Both the position numbers and the translations under genes were made by a program. The notes under the pieces were generated by a model. The model did no database searches and was not told the origin of the DNA. It saw only the letters and a program-made list of their open reading frames with translations. From the NCBI GenBank assembly GCA_031292385.1, contig JARLHE010000015.1, positions 1 to 64,000 on the forward strand: a DNA stretch of 64,000 nt, read 5' to 3'. This document shows, one piece after another, positions 46,525 to 57,100 of this stretch (the first letter of the stretch is position 1; each line of letters begins with the position of its first letter). This DNA is from Oligoflexia bacterium (GTDB lineage Bacteria > Bdellovibrionota > UBA1018).

Positions 46525-49500
46525 ATGGCTTCCCTCTCGCGGCTCTTCGCTCTTCGCAGATTTTTGTTACCGGGCATCGCCCTGGTTGCGTCGTCTTGCG
46601 CGATGAATGACGGATCGCAAGTAGCCGGAGCGAACGGTCCGGTCGGGCTCGCTTATGCGCAAAACCCGGCGCTCTATATCGTTAACAGAGCGATCACTCC
46701 AAATACGGTCCAAGGCACGGTTCTCGGAAAAACGTATTCGATCACGCCCGCGCTTCCGACCGGGCTGTCGTTTGATACCAGCAGCGGCGAAATTTCCGGT
46801 ACTCCGACCGCGATCACGCCGGCGGCGACGTACGATGTCACGGCCACGACCGGCTCGGGCGTGGCGCATATCCAGTTGCAGCTGACGGTAGGTGATACTC
46901 CGCCGACGATGAGTTACGCGGGCCTGCTCACTCAGACTTGGACGGTGGGGTCGGCGGTATCGATCACGCCGACGTTGGGCGGGGGGGCGCTCACGGGGTG
47001 CGTATCGAATCCTACGCTTCCGAGCGGAGTCACGCTTTCATCGAATTGCGTGATCTCGGGCACACCTGTCGCTCCGTCCGCGAGCACGAATTACGTCGTT
47101 ACGGCAGAAAACACCGGTGGTTCGGCATCTCTGACATTCAATTTCACGGTCGAGGATGTTCCACCTGCCATTTCGTACGGTGGCGTGACGGTGACTGCGT
47201 ATCGGGGCGTCGCGATGACTGCATTGACTCCGACTAGCTCGGGCGGCACGCCAGTTTCGTGTACGATCAGTCCGGCGCTGCCGGCGGGGCTTTCGATTTC
47301 CAGTCAATGCGTGGTTACGGGAACGCCAAGCGCGTTGGCCGCAAGCCAGGTCTATACCGTTACCGCTAAGAGCTATGACGACAGCACCGCCGGTACCGCG
47401 ACTTTCACTCTGAGCGTGACCGATCAGCTTCCGGCGCTGAGTTACCCGGGAGCGAGCTCGCCCGTCACGTACACCGCCGGTATTGCCATCGCCACGCTGA
47501 CCGCGAAGAACACAGGCGGCATCATCACGGGATGTTCCGGCGCGCTGCCTCCCGGATTATCGGTTGACCCATCGACCTGCAATATCACGGGCACGCCCAC
47601 GACTTTGAGCGGCGCCACGAATTACACGATTACGGCGTCCAATACGGCGGGAAGCGCGAGCGCGACGATCAATATCACAGTGAATGCACAGCCCCCGGTC
47701 TTTTCCTATTCGGGCACGCCTTTTACCTTTACCCGAAATACGTCAGTGGGGACGATTTCTCCGGCGAGCACTGGCGGCGCCATTGTCAGTTGCTCGAGCT
47801 CTCCGGCGTTGCCGGCGGGGCTGAACCTCTCGTCGACTTGCGTGATTACCGGCACCCCGACCACCCCTCAAGCGGCGAGCGTTTACACGGTCACGGCGAC
47901 CAATACCGGGGGGGCTTCACATACGGCGATCAGCATTGCGGTAAACGAAATCCCTCCCGCAATTTCGTATACCGGGTCGCCGTTTACCTATACGACGGGA
48001 ATTCCGCTGTCTTTGACCTCACCTGTGAGCACGGCTGGCGCGATTACCTCTTGCGCGTCCAGTCCGTCGCTTCCTTCGGGGATCAATCTTTCGAGTACTT
48101 GTGTGCTATCGGGTACTCCGGCCGTCGTAACCTCGGCGACCAGTTATACGATCACCGCGAGCAATTCGATTGGCAGCGGTTCGACTACGATTCAAATCAC
48201 GGTGAATAGCCCGCCGCCGAATATCTCTTACAGCGGCAGTCCCTATGTTTATTCAATCGGAAGCGTCATCCCAACGCTTACTCCTTCCAACTCGGGCGGC
48301 TCGATTGTTTCTTGTTCGATTTCGCCGGCGCAGCCCACGGGCCTGACGTTCAATACGACCAACTGTATTTTGAGCGGAACGCCGACGGTGGTGACCGCGG
48401 CCGCGAATTACACCATTACAGCGACGAATACGGGGGGAAGCTCCTCGGCGATCATCAATATTCAGGTGAAAGATGCGCCGCCGACGATCACGTACTCGCC
48501 GACGTCCTATGTTTATACCAAGGGCACGGCGATCGCGACAGTTACTCCGGCTTTGGGCGGAGGCTCCGTGACCGCTTGCAGCTCGAGCCCGACGCTTCCT
48601 ACCGGGCTCGCTCTCGCGGCGACGACTTGCAAAATCACGGGAACTCCGAGCATCGTCGCGGCGGCGGCCAATTATACGGTCACCGCTACCGGCTCGGGCG
48701 GATCGGCGACGGCGGTTTTGAATCTCACCGTCAATGACAAAATTCCGGTGATCAGTTACGCCGGCAGTCCTTATACTTTCACGAAAGGCACCGCGATCGC
48801 GACGCAAACCCCGACGAATACGGGCGGTACGGTGATTTCTTGCGCCTCAAGCCCGACTTTACCGGCGGGGCTGTCTCTTTCGAATACTTGCGTAATCACC
48901 GGCACTCCGACTGCGCCTTCGTCGGCGACGGTTTACAGCATTTCCGGAACCAACTCGGGCGGGATTGGCAGTACTTCGATTACGATCACAGTAAAAGATG
49001 TCGCGCCCACGCTATCTTATGCGGGATCTCCTTATACTTACGCCGTCGGCACGCCGGTCTCTTTGACGCCAACGACCGGCGGCGGCGCGATTACTTCGTG
49101 TGTTTCAAGCCCGTCGCTGCCTGCAGGATTATCGCTCGCGGCGACAACCTGCGCGATCACCGGCACCCCGACGGCCGTGGCCTCGAGTGCCGTTTACACG
49201 ATTACGGCCTCGAACTCGGGCGGCACCGCGACCGCGTCGATCAATATCACCGTCAACAATATTACGCCTCTCATTTCCTACGCGGGCACTCCGTTCACGT
49301 TTTATCAAAACACGGCGATCGCTTCGCAGACTCCGACGAATACGGGGGGAGCGATCGTGAGCTGTTCGGCCACGGGGGTTCCCGCGGGCCTTGCGATCGC
49401 GGCTGCGGATTGCACCTTGTCGGGAACTCCGAGCGCCACCGGAGGACCGAGCACGGTAACTGTTTCGGCGACGAATAGTGGCGGAACCTATTCGACGACG

Positions 49501-50907
49501 ATCTCCATCACGGTTTTGAGTCAAGCTCCGGCGATTTCGTTTCCGAGCTCGCCTTATACTCTCGTGAACGGGGTGGCGATTACTCCGATCAGTCCCGCGA
49601 ATGTGGGCGGGGCCATCACGGGATGTTCGGACTCAGGGCTTCCTGCCGGACTTACGATGGATTCCTCTTGCGTGATCAGTGGTACGCCAACCGCTACCCA
49701 GGCAACCACGAGTTACACGATCACGGCGACGAATAACGGCGGTGCCTCGAGCTCGTCCGCGACGTTGACTATTCAGGTAATCGCCGCTCCGCCAAGCATC
49801 AGCTATCCAGCCGCCGACACGAATCTCATTTTGACGAGCGAATCACCGATTGCCGCATTTTCGCCGACCAACAGCGGCGGAACGATTTCTAACTGTGTTT
49901 CGAGCCCGATTCTACCCGCGGGTCTGACCCTGGATTCCGGCACCTGCCAAGTGAGCGGAACGCCCACTGCCGTGGTGCCGCAAACCGTTTATACGGTCAC
50001 GGCGAGCAATTCGGCGGGAAGTTCGAGCCAAGCACTCACGATGGCCGTGAACGACGTGGCACCGAACATCACTTATGCGGGAAATCTCTCGGCTAATACT
50101 TACGGATTCGCGCCCAATATGGCGATCCCGACCGAGACGCCGACGAACTCGGGCGGCGCGATCGTATCGTGCGCGAGCAACCCGGGGCTTCCGAGCGGGT
50201 TGGCGTTGGGTTCGGATTGTTCGATCACCGGGACGCCCACGACTACTCAGGCCGGGGCCGATTACACGATCACGGCCACCAATTCAGGCGGGCAAGATTC
50301 GATTTCGATCAACATCACCATCAACGGAATTTATCCGCAAGTCGCGAAGGCACGCGCGCTGGCGATCCCTGCTTCGTCATCGTTCAGTTTCGTCAGCCGC
50401 ACGGCGCTCGATGGTACATGGAATGGCGTAGGTACGGTCTTAAATTCGCTTTGGTCGGCGACCCTTCCGCAAAATTACGCCGCCCCGGAGCTGAGCCTGG
50501 TTGCGGCGAACGATCAATCCATGGCGCCGATCACCGCTCCGGGCCCGTTCGCCCCGCGGATTTCCCCGGATCGGTCCCGCGCGGTTTACGCTTCAAAGCA
50601 GCCGATCGAGGGGGTGCTCCCGAATTCCTATAATATTTGGATCATGAACGCCGACGGTAGCGGTAAGCGCCCGCTCACTTTGAACAAGAACGCCGCCCTC
50701 GACAGCCAGGAGCCGGTCTTTTCTTCGGACGGAACCCGGGTTTATTTCGTTTCAAAGACCAGCTTAAGCGGTCAGTGGAACGGAATTCCCAGCGAGTCGT
50801 GCAATATTTGGATGATCAGCGTGGATGGTTCGACCTTGGTGCCGGTGACTCAGAACACGGATGCGGGGCTGGATTCTCACTTCGCCGTTTTTCCGGATTC
50901 GAACTGA
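46525..50907 (+). CDS. Giant Ig-like-repeat lipoprotein with TolB-like C-terminus
   Basis: 1460 residues, lipobox SSC (about Cys26). Then 14 repeats of about 85-90 residues like 'PxISYxGxPYTYxxGTxIATxTPTNxGGxIxSCxSSPxLPAGLSLSxTCxITGTPTxxxxxxxYTITAxNxGGxxSxxIxITV', a putative-Ig (He_PIG) family. Repeats 2-14 all carry a Cys pair 15-18 residues apart; repeat 1 lacks both. The last about 170 residues contain PD40/TolB-like blades ('SPDRSRAVYASK', 'SYNIWIMNADGSGKRPLT', 'SSDGTRVYFVSK'). ATG 46525 has AGGGTGG upstream; the TTG at 46504 is weaker. Likely a long surface stalk or adhesin. Confidence 0.85.
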   Translation: MASLSRLFALRRFLLPGIALVASSCAMNDGSQVAGANGPVGLAYAQNPALYIVNRAITPNTVQGTVLGKTYSITPALPTGLSFDTSSGEISGTPTAITPAATYDVTATTGSGVAHIQLQLTVGDTPPTMSYAGLLTQTWTVGSAVSITPTLGGGALTGCVSNPTLPSGVTLSSNCVISGTPVAPSASTNYVVTAENTGGSASLTFNFTVEDVPPAISYGGVTVTAYRGVAMTALTPTSSGGTPVSCTISPALPAGLSISSQCVVTGTPSALAASQVYTVTAKSYDDSTAGTATFTLSVTDQLPALSYPGASSPVTYTAGIAIATLTAKNTGGIITGCSGALPPGLSVDPSTCNITGTPTTLSGATNYTITASNTAGSASATINITVNAQPPVFSYSGTPFTFTRNTSVGTISPASTGGAIVSCSSSPALPAGLNLSSTCVITGTPTTPQAASVYTVTATNTGGASHTAISIAVNEIPPAISYTGSPFTYTTGIPLSLTSPVSTAGAITSCASSPSLPSGINLSSTCVLSGTPAVVTSATSYTITASNSIGSGSTTIQITVNSPPPNISYSGSPYVYSIGSVIPTLTPSNSGGSIVSCSISPAQPTGLTFNTTNCILSGTPTVVTAAANYTITATNTGGSSSAIINIQVKDAPPTITYSPTSYVYTKGTAIATVTPALGGGSVTACSSSPTLPTGLALAATTCKITGTPSIVAAAANYTVTATGSGGSATAVLNLTVNDKIPVISYAGSPYTFTKGTAIATQTPTNTGGTVISCASSPTLPAGLSLSNTCVITGTPTAPSSATVYSISGTNSGGIGSTSITITVKDVAPTLSYAGSPYTYAVGTPVSLTPTTGGGAITSCVSSPSLPAGLSLAATTCAITGTPTAVASSAVYTITASNSGGTATASINITVNNITPLISYAGTPFTFYQNTAIASQTPTNTGGAIVSCSATGVPAGLAIAAADCTLSGTPSATGGPSTVTVSATNSGGTYSTTISITVLSQAPAISFPSSPYTLVNGVAITPISPANVGGAITGCSDSGLPAGLTMDSSCVISGTPTATQATTSYTITATNNGGASSSSATLTIQVIAAPPSISYPAADTNLILTSESPIAAFSPTNSGGTISNCVSSPILPAGLTLDSGTCQVSGTPTAVVPQTVYTVTASNSAGSSSQALTMAVNDVAPNITYAGNLSANTYGFAPNMAIPTETPTNSGGAIVSCASNPGLPSGLALGSDCSITGTPTTTQAGADYTITATNSGGQDSISINITINGIYPQVAKARALAIPASSSFSFVSRTALDGTWNGVGTVLNSLWSATLPQNYAAPELSLVAANDQSMAPITAPGPFAPRISPDRSRAVYASKQPIEGVLPNSYNIWIMNADGSGKRPLTLNKNAALDSQEPVFSSDGTRVYFVSKTSLSGQWNGIPSESCNIWMISVDGSTLVPVTQNTDAGLDSHFAVFPDSN

Positions 50908-51443
50908 GTCACGAGAAAGTTCGTGCTCGAAGCCATGCTGCCGGTCATTTGCAGAACATAGCGGGTATGGGCTTTGAGCGGAAAGAGCATGGACTTCACG
51001 ATGCTTTCACAGCCGCTTTGCATGTCTTCGGAGGTCGGGTCGATGCCTTGCGCGGTTCCGTCGGCAATGACTTCAAACCAAAGCCTTGAGCCGGAAGAGA
51101 TCCGGTAATCGCCGTCGAACGGCACTTCGAACGCGACAAAGCCGCCGAAGCTGGATTGGTCTTTAGGCGTTTCATATTTCGGCTTAACGCGCAGTTTGAG
51201 AAGCTTCTCGGATTCGAGGTTGACCAAAATCCGCTTTGAGACCGTCGCGGCCGGCGCTTTCTCGCTCGTGACGGCCGCGTTGACTGTCAGGGGCTTTTGC
51301 TTCCAGATCGTGAATTCATGCGAAAGATCCCATTTATAATCGGAACATTTGCCATGCGGCCCGGCCGCGTACCCTTTTGACAAGCCGAGGGACAGGAAGA
51401 TGATGAGCGCGGCCGAGTTGAAGACAATTCCTTTTTGGGACAT
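50877..51443 (-). CDS. Exported protein, unknown function
   Basis: 188 residues with a signal peptide (about 1-27, ending YAA-G). Mature part is beta-rich, with two cysteines ('GKCSDYKW', 'QSGCES') that could pair, and no recognised domain. It follows the hydrolase gene by 6 bases on the same strand, with AAGGA before the ATG, so the two form an operon. Its 3' 31 bases overlap the convergent Ig-repeat gene. Confidence 0.65.
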   Translation of the reverse strand: MSQKGIVFNSAALIIFLSLGLSKGYAAGPHGKCSDYKWDLSHEFTIWKQKPLTVNAAVTSEKAPAATVSKRILVNLESEKLLKLRVKPKYETPKDQSSFGGFVAFEVPFDGDYRISSGSRLWFEVIADGTAQGIDPTSEDMQSGCESIVKSMLFPLKAHTRYVLQMTGSMASSTNFLVTQFESGKTAK

Positions 51444-51449
51444 AGATCC

Positions 51450-52751
51450 TTATTTTAAGCTCTCGAACACATCCAGCATATGCTTCAGGTTTTCAGGATA
51501 CCAGATATTTTCGACATGGCCGCCGTAGGGATAAACCATGGTGCGGTTCGGTACGGTCTGTTCCAGCGCCGCTAAATCGTTCGGGTCGGTGATGAAATCA
51601 TCCTCATTGTGCATGAAGTTCAGGCGATCGTCCGACGCGATTTCGGCGAGATGCTCGCGAAGGCTCAGCTCAGTCCTCAGGCTGGGCGGAATGTCCTGCC
51701 TACCCGGGTCCATTCCGCTGATCGCCAAAAACGACGGAACCACCAGGGACTTCATATAGTCCCCAAGCGTAAAGCGCTGAGCCTCGGACTCGCGGAGGGT
51801 TTGATTGGCTGGGCTTGCCGGAGCGGTCAAAACCGAGGAGGGGAGGGTTTGATGGATCGATTGGCTGACCATGACGAGATCGGGTGCCACCGATTCCAGA
51901 TTTTCCGAAGCGAGGAATTTGGCGCCTTCGTCGGGAAGACCGAGTTTCTCCTCAAGACCGACAAAGTAATCCGGGCTGTCGATGTCGCGCGCCCGCAGCG
52001 CCTTGCCGTTGCCCAGCACAATCGACATGAACCCGTCGATCGCGCTTTTCCCGAGCGATAAGCCGTGCAGGTACATCGAGTCGAGCATGTGAATCCCGTG
52101 CGTGAGATCCATCGGAGGATTGATCAGGACGAATTTTTGAATGCCGAGCTCATTTTGCTGGCGGTCGATCTCAGCGATGAAAACACCTTCGAAGGCGCCC
52201 ATGCTGAAGCCGACGAAGCCGAGGCTTCGAGGATGGACGTCCCGCGTGATCGCGAGGTGGTTCAAGACCATTTTGATTTGCCCGTAGATTTCCTTCGCAT
52301 CGTCGGTCGCGATTCCGGGAATCCCGGTTTTGCTCGCCGCCAAAGCGTACTGCCAGAAGTATGGAGAAGGCAGGCTGATCGTGCTGAACCCCGCGCGGCC
52401 CAACCGATCCGCGATGAATTCGGAAGTGCCGCCGTTAGCGGAGCCGCCCAGCCCCGCTAAAATGACAACCAAGGGCGCATTCGGGCTAGCGATGTGGAAT
52501 TCGTAGACGAGCTGATTTCTGCCTTCGACATAAGGGATTTTGTCGCGGTTGGGTTGAAGGTTCGTGAGAGTGCCGACTTCCGGTTTGAATCGGTTTCCGC
52601 CCTTCAAGAGCGCGGAGATCAGAGTGGCTTGGTATGGATCTTTGTAAGGGAAGTCGTAATCGGCAGGCGCGATGACGGTCGCGTTCGCCGCCGTAGCTCC
52701 CAGGGCGAGAGTAATCAGGAGGGGACCAAAGTTTAGGGTGCGCAAACTCAT
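51450..52751 (-). CDS. Exported alpha/beta-hydrolase
   Basis: 433 residues: signal peptide (about 1-24, ANA-T), then an alpha/beta-hydrolase core. 'APLVVILAGLGGSANGGTSEF' holds the oxyanion strand, 'LGFVGFSMGAFEGVF' the nucleophile elbow (Ser in GFSMG), and 'YPYGGHVENIWYP' the catalytic His near the C-terminus. A periplasmic or secreted esterase is likely; substrate unknown. ATG 52751 starts the signal; a longer frame from 52805 is not signal-like. Confidence 0.82.
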   Translation of the reverse strand: MSLRTLNFGPLLITLALGATAANATVIAPADYDFPYKDPYQATLISALLKGGNRFKPEVGTLTNLQPNRDKIPYVEGRNQLVYEFHIASPNAPLVVILAGLGGSANGGTSEFIADRLGRAGFSTISLPSPYFWQYALAASKTGIPGIATDDAKEIYGQIKMVLNHLAITRDVHPRSLGFVGFSMGAFEGVFIAEIDRQQNELGIQKFVLINPPMDLTHGIHMLDSMYLHGLSLGKSAIDGFMSIVLGNGKALRARDIDSPDYFVGLEEKLGLPDEGAKFLASENLESVAPDLVMVSQSIHQTLPSSVLTAPASPANQTLRESEAQRFTLGDYMKSLVVPSFLAISGMDPGRQDIPPSLRTELSLREHLAEIASDDRLNFMHNEDDFITDPNDLAALEQTVPNRTMVYPYGGHVENIWYPENLKHMLDVFESLK

Positions 52752-52943
52752 AAAATTGCCTTTTGTAAGTGCGAGGCTTATACGCCCCGCGTTAATTCGG
52801 CGCAAGCAAGAAATGTAAACGAATCATCACAACGTTATTTCCAGCGAAACAATAGACATAAGTATTTGAAATTGATTAAATTAGTTCGATGGCCCTTCTC
52901 CAACGTCTGGTGCGCAAGATTGCAAAAACTAGGCTCTGATCCG

Positions 52944-54134
52944 ATGACCACTGAGCATGGCGAGCTTGAACGCATCGCACGCGAATCACTGCAGAAAAAC
53001 ATCCATCAGCTGGGAGAGCGGGTTTATCTTTCGGCGGGGGCCCATCAGTTCAAATCGCTTTGGACGCGGGATTTCTGCTGGGCTTCACGGGGGCTTTTTG
53101 CACTGAATCGCGCGGATGTCGTGCGCTCCCATTTGGAAGCATTGATCGAATGCCTGCGCCCAAGCGATGGCCTCGTGCCGCGCGTGATGGATTGCATGAG
53201 CCCTCGGTTGCGCGTCGCCCAAGCTTCATTTTGGAGCCTTTTCGGCGTGGCTTGCGAAATCCCGCTTCGAGCGCCGATCGCGCATGAGTACCAAGACGAG
53301 CACGGAACCGAGGCGATCGATTCGAATATCCTCGTTTTGCTGACCGCGCTCGATTACCTGAAAAACACGGGTGATACGACCTGGTGGAATCAACGCGCGG
53401 ATGAGTTCACAAAAATTTATCGCTTTTACGATACCAGGCGCGATCCCGCCGATGGGCTCATCGTGCAGCCGAAGTTCTCGGACTGGCAGGACAGTGTAAC
53501 CCGCATCGGCAAAGCGTTTTATACGAATCTGCTTTATTACATCGTGAGCGCGCGCCTTGTCGGGGTCGCGGGCTTTGATGTGTCGGTGGATGCCCTGCGA
53601 ATTCTTCGAGCCTCGATCTTGGTCAAATTCTTTGATTCGCGGCACGGAATTTTTAGGAGTCTTTATCAAGGCGAGCAGGCGAGTCCTTACTTTTCGCTGG
53701 ATGGAAATCTCCTTGCGCTGGATCTAGGCTTTTTCAAGACCGATGAGGAGAATGCGGCGCTTTACGAGAAGCTGAGAAAAAGCCCACTTTGGGAGGGTTC
53801 CATGGGTTGGCCCGGCGCGAACACTTTTCCTGATTACCCTAGGTCTTGGCGCAGCTTCGCCGTGCGGCTTGCCGGGGTCGGGCATTATCACGATCGTATT
53901 TATTGGTCGTGGCTGATCGCGCTCTCCGCTAAGATCGCGAAAACAAGAAACGACCTGGCCGAGTATGAGCGAATCGTGCGAAAGCTCGCCGAACTCGCCG
54001 CGCGTGATCGGGCCATCGTCGAGGTCTATGCGCCCAAGTCTTCGCTTCCGCCTTATCGCTCCTGGCTTTATCGCTCGGAAACGCCTTTCAGCTGGGGCGC
54101 GGCGTTTGTTTTGGATGCTTTGCGCGCGGTTTAA
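52944..54134 (+). CDS. (alpha/alpha)6-barrel glycosidase-like protein
   Basis: 396 residues without signal. 'HQFKSLWTRDFCWASRGLFALNRADVVRSHLEALI' resembles the 'WTRDxxW' catalytic element of alpha-glucosidase/invertase-like barrels (GH100 or amylo-1,6-glucosidase groups). 'EAIDSNILVLLTALDYL', 'QPKFSDWQDS' and 'YFSLDGNLLALDLGFF' fit successive barrel helices. Probably cleaves glucosides in the cytoplasm. ATG 52944 chosen; a TTG at 52866 is possible but weaker. It converges with the giant gene, leaving one base between the two coding regions. Confidence 0.6.
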   Translation: MTTEHGELERIARESLQKNIHQLGERVYLSAGAHQFKSLWTRDFCWASRGLFALNRADVVRSHLEALIECLRPSDGLVPRVMDCMSPRLRVAQASFWSLFGVACEIPLRAPIAHEYQDEHGTEAIDSNILVLLTALDYLKNTGDTTWWNQRADEFTKIYRFYDTRRDPADGLIVQPKFSDWQDSVTRIGKAFYTNLLYYIVSARLVGVAGFDVSVDALRILRASILVKFFDSRHGIFRSLYQGEQASPYFSLDGNLLALDLGFFKTDEENAALYEKLRKSPLWEGSMGWPGANTFPDYPRSWRSFAVRLAGVGHYHDRIYWSWLIALSAKIAKTRNDLAEYERIVRKLAELAARDRAIVEVYAPKSSLPPYRSWLYRSETPFSWGAAFVLDALRAV

Positions 54135-54135
54135 A

Positions 54136-57100
54136 TCACGGGTGCGTGAGCTCTTGGACGGCTGCGTTCGTGAGCTGCGAGTTGTAGTATTCCAGGGACT
54201 GGATCCAGCCGTCCGCGAAGTATCCGCTTGGCGGCGCGCTTCCGATCCTCAATTCGTTCAGGCCGGTAGGAACGGTCGCGCTGGTGGAAGTGGATATCGT
54301 TCCCTGAGCCGCGATTGCGACGTTGTTGGACTGGTACCCGACCGCCCCTGTGACAATGCTTCCCAAGCTGGTCGTAAATGTTTGCGAGAATTGGTTTGTG
54401 CCTCCGGATTTGATCTCGCCCAGCAAGCTCGTCGATGACGACGCAAGGAGGAATATCTCATTCGAAATGGTTCCGTCGTCCAGGTTGAATAACCGGTTGC
54501 TGTTGACCACTGTCCATGTCGGGAATATCCCGGACGAAACGATCGTGCCTGCGGAGGCGTTGAACCAGGAGCCCAACGAAGGAATCGTAGCGATGTCAGC
54601 GGAGCGGGTCATCGCGGTCGTTGTCGTCGGGATGTAGCTCGTCTGGAAAGCGCCAGCTTCAAGTTGCGCGCCCCAGAGATAAATACCGGATGATCCGTTT
54701 CCTATGTAGCTCGTAGAACTTCCATTGTACAAAATGGCCATCGCCTGGACGCTAGTCCCTGCCCCGGTATTCGGTTGGCCAGAAATCCAACACCGGTACC
54801 ATCCGTTGGCGAGGGCCTGGACACCCATTTTGACACCGCTTGCGTTGCCCACGTTTCCAGTGGTGCCGACCGAACCGGATCCGCTCAGGGTGCACAGTCC
54901 CTGCACATCATTCGAATGATTGACGGTGTCGAATATATACATGAACATTTGCGTCCGCCCGTCCGGCTTTGCATACACTGAATACGTCCACGTTTGCGCG
55001 ACCGTGACACCCGAGACATTCTGATAGATCTGATGCGTCGTCGCTGATCCATCGGAATTATCTATAAGCGCTGCTGCCGACGCACTACCGTCAGGAGCGG
55101 TTGCCGCACCTTGAGTGGCCGTCACGTCGGACAAGCTCCAGTTTGTTCCACCAACTGCAGCGCTGTAGGTCAACGAATTCGTCCGGGCCTCCTCGATGAG
55201 AAGACCATTGAGCGAGCACGTGCCGCTTGTGCAGTTCCCGGGGTTGTAATCGAAACGCGGGCCGTAGGCGGCGGATCCGCTGGTCGCGATTACGCTACTT
55301 GCCGATGTTCCCAGTTCGAGCTGAGGCATTCCGATGCGAAGGGTGAAGTTAACGGCCGCGCTTGGGCCGACATTGAAGTAAAGATAAGGATAAACGGAGG
55401 TTGTACTCGCGGGCGTGGTGACGGCGTATGAAAACCGCTGTGTGCTGAGTCCTGCTGACGTTGGGCTCACAGTGTTGGCGGAGCTATTACTGATATAGGA
55501 GCCTCCGTTGTAGTATTGAACAGCAAGGCCGGTTCCCGACGGTAGGGATCCACTCACCAGCTTCAAATATGAGCTGATTATCCAGGATTGCGAAGCAGAC
55601 GCCGAGATCGCTGAAGACGTGTCGAAAAAGATGCCGGCATAGTCCCAGCTGCCGCTCGTATTGGTGCCGGAGACCTGAATATCGATATAAGAAATTCCCG
55701 CCTCGGTTCCCGTACCGATCACGCTGTAAGAAAGACCGCTCGACAACGGAAGCGACCAGTTTGTTGGCAATGTTCCAGGTGAACCGGCCGCAGCGCCTTG
55801 CATGGTGTTATTGCGGATCATGTTTTCCGGAGCGGCCGTCAGCACACCGCTCGAGTTGTAGTACGTCGGCGCCGCGATACCTGCGCCACTTGCGTTCGAG
55901 AATTGAACGATCGCAGGATAGCTCGAGTTCTGGTTCGAGAGCGAGCTTTGCATGAGGTTCAGGTTGAGCGTCGGCGTCTCAGTCACGACCGCAAATCCAT
56001 CTCCCTGCGTAACCGAAGAAATATTGCCCGCGTTGTCCACGGCCTTGATCGATCCGTAGTACATATTGCCGTCGGTGAGGCTCAAGCCCGTGAACTGATA
56101 GAACGTCACGTTACCAACATTCGTCCAGCTGACGATATCCGTGCCACCCGCGGTCGATCCGATCGCGAGCATGTAATAGGCGATGCCGCTTGCGCCCGTG
56201 CCAGGGTCAGTCGTCGCGGTCCAGGTCATGAGTGGCGACTGAGTGAGGGTGGTCGTATAGTTGCCATCCGCGAAGGTAGCGACCGCAGTCGGCGCCGTCG
56301 TATCCCGATCGTACGCTCCGCTCGCAACCGAGCTCGTATTGATTCCATCTGATTGCGTGAAATTGAACGTATAGTTGCCATCGCTTGAAATCGTGCTCGA
56401 AGTCCAGCTCCAGGTGCCCGAGCCCGAGCAAGTTGTGCTGCTGCTTTGCGCGCCGGAGACGGTGATCGTCAATCCTGGCGCGCAGGTGCCGGAATAAGTG
56501 ACCGTGCTGCCGTTGTTGATGACTGAATTCGTCGTCAGAGCAAGGCCGGTGGTTACGTTCGAAAGATAAATCGTCTCGCTCGTATTGGTTCCAAGCGTTG
56601 CTCCGGTCGGTAATCCGAGCGTCATGATCACGGTGAGATCATTGTTCGTCGTCGTGTTCACGGTGAACTGAACGAGAGCGATACTCTGGCCTGCCGTGAA
56701 AGTCAGGGTGCCGCTGCTCGAAAGCCCCGAGTAATCGGTTCCAGATACCGCCGTTCCGGAAATCGTATACGGCACGGTGACCGTCGACATCGCGGGCTGC
56801 GAGAGCGAAGCTACAAAGAACGCTTGACCGTCGGATTGCATCACCGACCGCGATGCTTGGGTGAGCGTCACCGAGGGCGTGTAGGTACGTGGGGTGTATT
56901 GATACGGGCTTGAAAGAATCTGAAGCTGCGGGTTCGATAACTGCACCGGGTAGTAGGTAAAACGAGCAATGTCGCCGTTGATGTTGTCTCCACCACCGAC
57001 CCGTGCCCCAAGCGTACCTTGCGTAATACCCGAGGTCATCGTCGCGGTCGTGCTGCTCACGGGAAAATTGCCATTCGTCACTTCAGCCACGTTGTTCGCC

